Shown here: positions 59,126-64,000 of the stretch, in pieces | Layout of the letters: the number at the start of each line of letters is the position of its first letter | Numbering within the stretch: the stretch's first letter is position 1 | Source: Dactylellina haptotyla | Taxonomy: Eukaryota > Ascomycota > Orbiliomycetes > Orbiliales > Orbiliaceae | Assembly: GCA_031310005.1 (NCBI GenBank) | Contig: CM062379.1 | Span: forward strand, 4,650,001-4,714,000 | DNA: 64,000 nucleotides | Direction of reading: 5' to 3' | The notes under the pieces: model-generated | The model's database searches: none | Seen by the model: only the letters and a program-made list of their open reading frames with translations | Told to the model about the DNA's origin: nothing | Translations under genes and position numbers: made by a program

Positions 59126-60759
59126 TCACGGTTTTGTTTTCAAGAACTTTTCCACTTCCATATCAGCTTTGTACCCATATGTGCCGTCATGCATGCCTTC
59201 AGGAGCAAATCGCACTAAAACAAAATCGTTAGTCCTTAGTAATTTGAATAGAGCCTGGCAGGAGAACCTCAGTTTACTCACAAAACAACCCGAAAAAGAA
59301 GTCTCTTGACTTTTCTTCCCACCAGCTTAAGTTTCTCTTTGTATTTCCCGCTCTTGCTGCAGCAGCCATGATTTTATCATTCCTAGGTTTGCGCATTTCT
59401 GTATAATACCTCCCCGCAGTCGCAAGGGCCTCTTTGTAGTCTTTGAACTCCGTGGCTTTTGTACGCTCAATCTCATGGGCGAGAAGCTTAGCATATACGT
59501 AGCCATCTTCTGAAGCAAGCGAGACACCTTGGCCAGAATGTGGGGGCATTACTATAAAAAAGAATGTTGGTTTTTTCTGTGAAGTCAACGAATTCGGCGG
59601 GTAAACATACCGTGCGCAGCGTCGCCCACCAACAAGATCTTTCCATCGTTGCTATTGTACTTTTCCATTATTTGCATATAGTAGTTAGGAAGCACCAGTA
59701 TCTTTTTCGATCTGTCTGTTTCTCCGGCCTCCTTGTGCTGCTGGATAGCAAATCTACAATGAAATTTGTGAGAAAACCTGAAGGTGGTTTGAGGTGCAGG
59801 AGGAGAAGGATAGATATACATACCTCACAATAGTATCCACAACCTTTTGGCCATCCGGGCTGACCCAATCTTTATGCCTCTCGGTCAGCTGGCTCTCGAT
59901 TTCTTCTATTGAGAGGTCGCGATTCTCGCTATCGGATTCGGCTGTGCTCCACCACTGATATCTTCCCTCTTCTCCCATTTTGGAATTAATGGGCGAATAA
60001 CCAAAGAATCCGTTGCTGCCAAAGGTCATAACAATAGGCGAACTTTTGGCATTTTTGTAATTGTATGGAAGTTCTTTTGGGTGTTCGCTTTTTGGTACTG
60101 CACTGTACGGGATCGTGCTTCCGACACCAACCAATCCTCTGGAATAAATTCAGTGTTAGATATAAACTATCGCTTCAGAGACGCTCCAATTTATAGAGGT
60201 CTTCATACTCAAATCGAGCCTCGACTCCGGGGAAGGCTGCCTTTCGAACAGTACTCTTGATTCCGTCCGCCCCAACCACTAGATCTGCCCTAATTGTTTC
60301 CCCGTCTGCAAATGTAACTTCAACTCCGTCCTCCTTTGGTGTTACAGCTGTTACGGTTTTCCCGTAGTGTATCTTAGCGCCTTGTGCCTCCAGCACCTTC
60401 AATATCTCCTCATATATTACAGCTCTAGAATGCATCACCTCACCACCGGTGCCAGGATACCTATCCGGCGAGCCAGCAGACATCAATCCCAGAACTTTAC
60501 CCTTGGAATTCCTCATCTCAAATCTAGAGCATGCAAACCCCGAGGCTAAGATATTAGAATGGGCCTCTTCAGAGATAAGCTTTATAGTGTAGAGCCCATT
60601 CGGCGCTAGACCAAGGTTCCCACCAACACCTATTGACGGCGATGAATATGATTCGTATGCATCGATTTCAAGATCCGGGACTATTGGTGTAAGAAATCGA
60701 TGCAAGAAGTGGTAGGCTGAAAGGCCGGAAATACCCGTGCCAATAATTACGATTTTCAT
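59126..60759 (-). CDS. FAD-dependent monooxygenase (salicylate hydroxylase-like)
   Basis: Five exons (60759-60209, 60138-59824, 59753-59611, 59551-59282, 59214-59126) with four introns of 59-70 bp give 455 aa. The start is MKIVIIGTGISGLSAY, an FAD Rossmann GxGxxG motif at residues 7-12. DLVVGADGIKSTVR is the DG motif, and GDAAHVMPPHSGQGVSLASED (the GD motif) is rebuilt exactly across intron 3. The protein hydroxylates a small aromatic or polyketide-type substrate using NAD(P)H and oxygen. The substrate is unknown. No signal or membrane segment is seen. The last exon (FAPEGMHDGTYGYKAD) is short and well supported by phase. The neighbour upstream is a fungal-specific transcription factor on the same strand. 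Confidence 0.9.
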
Positions 60760-61764
60760 GGCGGTGGAAGATAAGATGTAAATGCGTGTTGTGTATGTTG
60801 CAGGAATCAGTTGAAGCTGAACAGCGAACTTGGCGTTTCTGAAGATCCCAAGCGGAAACAAGATCTCAAAGGCTTAACTTTATACATTCACGCGATCACA
60901 GTGGCCACGGAGCTCGGATAGTTTCCTACCGATATGATCATCTTTTTGATCGTTCGTCTGAAAACGGTAGCTTGATATCAAATGGTATCTGCACGTACAC
61001 GTCCGTGGAATGCTGAAGTTTCGTTCAGGTGTTGTTATACAACGTTATGCTTGGATTAGCCTTGTCGCACGCCTGCAATTGGCCATTGAGACCAAGGAAC
61101 GGGCCTCGTCAAGGCCGCGTAACATGCATGCACTTTGGCGGCTACCCACAGTTAAATTAAAGCTTAAGTATGGATAATATGATAGCTTCCTTAATAATAG
61201 AGTACGTAATCATTCGATATGCCTATAATCCTCTTTACAATCCTCGATTGTTATGGGAGAGAATTTGTGTCTGTGCGTTTGACGGGGTTAAGAAAAATAT
61301 ATTTTGCCAGTTTCTCGGGCCTCAAGATGCTCCGCAGATAAAACGAAAAAGAATATAAAAAATATAAAAAAATAACCAAAAGGCGAACCCCAGGTGAACA
61401 CTACAAGTTGCTAAGTAACAATAGCTCGACCTATGATACAAAAACACGAAAAGGCTCGAAATGATGCAAGAAACGAGCTCAAACTACAAACAAGTTGCAA
61501 AGTACTGCAAAACGCCTGAGAAATATTTCCAAATTTCCTGCTTTTTCAGACTATAAAAGTATCCCATAGTCTGATAGACCATCCACCAAAATGCAATTGA
61601 CGGCAAAGCAAAGGTGCGCAATTTTGTACAATGCAAAATCTCAAGTAAGATATCAACAGCAATAGAAGAAAAGGATTCGGCATCAAAATTATATTTATAC
61701 AGCGAATTAAATGAAAGAAGAAGAAGAAGAAGAAGAAGAAGAAAGGGTGTAGAAGAGTGCGCAT
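60760..61764. other. intergenic, no gene seen
   Basis: 1 kb between two minus-strand genes. Holds a GAA/CTT microsatellite at 61,715-61,744 and AT-rich DNA around 61,300-61,375. No ORF with a domain. Confidence 0.45.
61715..61744. repeat. GAA trinucleotide microsatellite
   Basis: About ten consecutive AGA/GAA units just downstream of the transcription factor stop codon. Confidence 0.85.
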
Positions 61765-63999
61765 TTACCAATACGACTCAGACCAGCTGGGCTTCATGCT
61801 GTTCATGACTTCACCGTTCTGCCACGTCACTTGATTTTGCTGCGGCACATAACCCGCGACATTAGGATTGAAGGGGCTAACGGGGTTGTTAGCCGCGTTT
61901 GGATCGACACTGTTCACCATGCCTCCGTTCAACCAGAAATCGAAATTGGCTTGCTCAAGAAAGTCGTAATTGCCAGCAGAGCCGTATTGAGTCTGTTGGT
62001 GCTCGTTTATTACGGACAGGTTTGCCCGGCCGTTAGGGTTTCCTGTTTCCGTATTGAAAACGCCATTGCTATGAATTGTAGTCTCGTCTTCCGCGATAGA
62101 AGACATTGTGCTGTCTTCCTGACCGTTAATATTCGGTCTACCAATATCCTTGTATTGGTTTAGGGGCGACAAGAGGGAGTTAATGGCATCCATACATCGA
62201 CCAGCCGCAGGGATGACAGGCTTTGCCGCTTGCATAACCCAAAGAACTTTATCAATCTGTTCCTTACAGTCCTTTGCGTTCGCACTCTCTGTCCCTGGAG
62301 CCTCATTTTCCTCCAACGGATCTGCCAATAACGACACCAGAGGAATAAATACAGCCGAGAATATGAAGTAGACCACATACCAAGTCCCTCCCTGGTTATG
62401 GGCTTGGGTCTTGTAGAAGTTGTGGATACCGTTAATGGACTGCTTCGCGACCTCCCGGCAGATATTGATAACTTTCTCGTTGGTTTTCTCCGACAACTTG
62501 GTGTCCTTGTTCTCTCCAACCACCGAGCCTCTTTTACCAGATTTGCCTTCCATTACAAGGTTGAAGAATAGTTGTCGATACAAGATGAGTCTCAAATCTC
62601 GAGCTCTCCACCAGAAGATGCCTCGCGGCAAAGCAAGCCATGCCGGCTCACTTGGGGACTCATCGACAGCCAGGTATGTTGGGAGCGATGCTGCCCACCT
62701 ATTGATCATCTCATCGAAAGGCTGGATCTCCTCATATGATGAAAGGCTACCGGCTAATAACCGAGAATGAATTTTCACCGCAACCTTTGCGAATGTAGCC
62801 TGGGCAATCAAGCAACTATAGGGCGTAGGTTCGTTACAAGGGGTGGGCACCATGGCGGCAGATGCGGGGAAATCCTGTGCGGACGTAATGAGCTTTGAGA
62901 AATCTATCAATGCAAGGTTTTTTACATAGTGACATGTACGCGGGGTAAGGGGCTCAGGGTCATACCTCATCTTGAACATTTAAAGGAAGCCGAACGTTCA
63001 AGGCGCCGAGAGTACCTTCGCCAAACGTCACTGGTCGTCCCAGGGTTACACAGGCACCGGCATCCAAGACAAAAAGACTCCACCACACTCGTCTCCGGAT
63101 TTCCTTTTGTAGAGGCGCGACATTCCAATCCGGAAATTCTCTGTGAAGCCCAAGACTTAGAGCCATGCGGATAGCGATTCCCATTATAATATGGCCAGAG
63201 TTTGGTTTGTTTCGTTTCTGGAGATAGTTTGCCATCAAGGTGAGCGCTTGGACCATACCCAGTCTTCCGGATTCGAAAACATCAGCAGTGAGATGATGCC
63301 TAGCCTGTTCATAATAATAAATATCAACATCATTTGGTGCCGTCGAACTCGTCCAGGATCCGATCGCGAAAATCATGTTAAGAATCAATGGCCACCTGGT
63401 AGGAAGTGTGAGCTAATCATATGACAATGAATGCAAGAGGAGTCGGAAAAGACATACGAGCCGTCAACTGGACGAGGTAATACGCCTTTATACTGTGCAA
63501 GAAATGTCGGTTCATGCAGGACAGGATAAGATTTATGGAAATATGTGAAATAGGCTTTGATTAAGTCGTCGGCAATATGGGAAGGCGGAGTCCCGGTACC
63601 GTTCGCCTCGCCCGAAGGCATCATCTTTGGGATACCAAAGCCCTGTCCCTGGATAGATGGCGATGAATTACAAGAATCCACATCAAGTCCCATCCACGAA
63701 TCTGATCCTGACATCGTAGAACTTCCTTGCCTTTTAGACAACTGCCGGGCGATTCGAAATACCGCCGCTCCAGACGAGGCCCCTAGGTATGAAGAGCCTT
63801 TATCGACGTCAACGGAGAGAGATGCCATTCCGTCGACGACAGAAGCAATCTCATTGAAGACTTGCTTCTCATCCCACTCGTATCCATCGCAATTCAAAGG
63901 CGTCTCCTCAGGGAGAGTTTTGTCCCCAATGTCCGGATCGGTGGTGTCAGTGGTTGCGGAATTGCCGGAATAAGCCCCAGACTTGAGTGACAACTGTTG
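61765..63999 (-). CDS. fungal-specific transcription factor, middle and C-terminal part (cut by right edge)
   Basis: The frame is open from the right edge. Exons 63999-63458, 63395-62966 and 62892-61765 (introns 62 and 73 bp) give at least 699 aa. Exon 1 is Ser/Thr-rich with DDLIKAYFTYFHKSYPVLHE, the usual entry to the fungal-specific transcription factor domain. Exon 2 holds MALSLGLHRE and IRRRVWWSLFVLDAG, its best-known motifs. Exon 3 continues the helical domain and ends in an Asn/Gln-rich tail. The Zn2Cys6 DNA-binding part should lie beyond the edge. The acceptor of the last exon is ambiguous (CTCAAAG or CCGCACAG, nine codons apart). It may regulate the adjacent monooxygenase; that is inference from position. 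Confidence 0.85.
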
Positions 64000-64000
64000 A

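Noticed and set aside
61546-61771. Phe-rich minus-strand ORFs of 72-95 codons
   Set aside because: They are readings of the GAA microsatellite and the 3' flank of the transcription factor gene.

Overview
The window is nuclear DNA of a filamentous ascomycete (Pezizomycotina). Genes carry short introns (about 46-245 bp) with GTNNGN donors and CTAAY/CTGAY-like branch sites. Gene content is typical of the group: a PTH11-like receptor, a fungal-specific transcription factor, Pga1, Emi1, Brx1, Tad1, HSF1, striatin and a PRC2 subunit. The AT-saturated repeat block looks like repeat-induced point mutation (RIP). The class is uncertain; an early-diverging one such as Orbiliomycetes or Pezizomycetes is a guess. 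All exon boundaries were spliced by eye.

Left part (1-8,308): the tail of an unidentified gene, then five small genes (109-185 codons) that share a Myb/SANT-like helix-turn-helix followed by a charged low-complexity tail. Four of the five share the intron site between helix 1 and helix 2. A sixth member lies just right of the AT block (20,962-21,665).

AT block (8,641-20,457): an old LTR retrotransposon of about 5.1 kb, eroded to AT, with 127-bp direct terminal repeats that differ only by transitions. A young, GC-normal Ty1/copia element (12,549-19,238, minus strand) is nested inside it, with two identical 167-bp LTRs and a perfect ATTAA target duplication. Its gag-pol is broken by several frameshifts. 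It also carries a plus-strand, intron-containing accessory gene whose N-terminus has the exact cysteine spacing of a Zn2Cys6 cluster.

Right part (20,962-64,000): a gene-dense euchromatic stretch. In order: the sixth Myb-like gene, PGA1 (GPI mannosyltransferase co-activator) divergent from alpha-tubulin, a WW-domain Gly/Gln-rich protein, an EMI1-type twin-CX9C protein divergent from an F-box-like protein, BRX1, a gene-poor 3.4 kb, a PTH11-like seven-helix receptor, a SUZ12-type PRC2 subunit, tRNA adenosine deaminase TAD1, cytosolic HSP70 with heat-shock elements, HSF1, striatin with a GC-AG intron, a large secreted protein of unknown function, an FAD monooxygenase, and a fungal-specific transcription factor that runs off the right edge.

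HSF1 lies about 3.3 kb downstream of a likely target (HSP70). The transcription factor lies next to the monooxygenase. The PRC2 subunit and the Myb-like cluster are both chromatin-related but show no direct link in the sequence.
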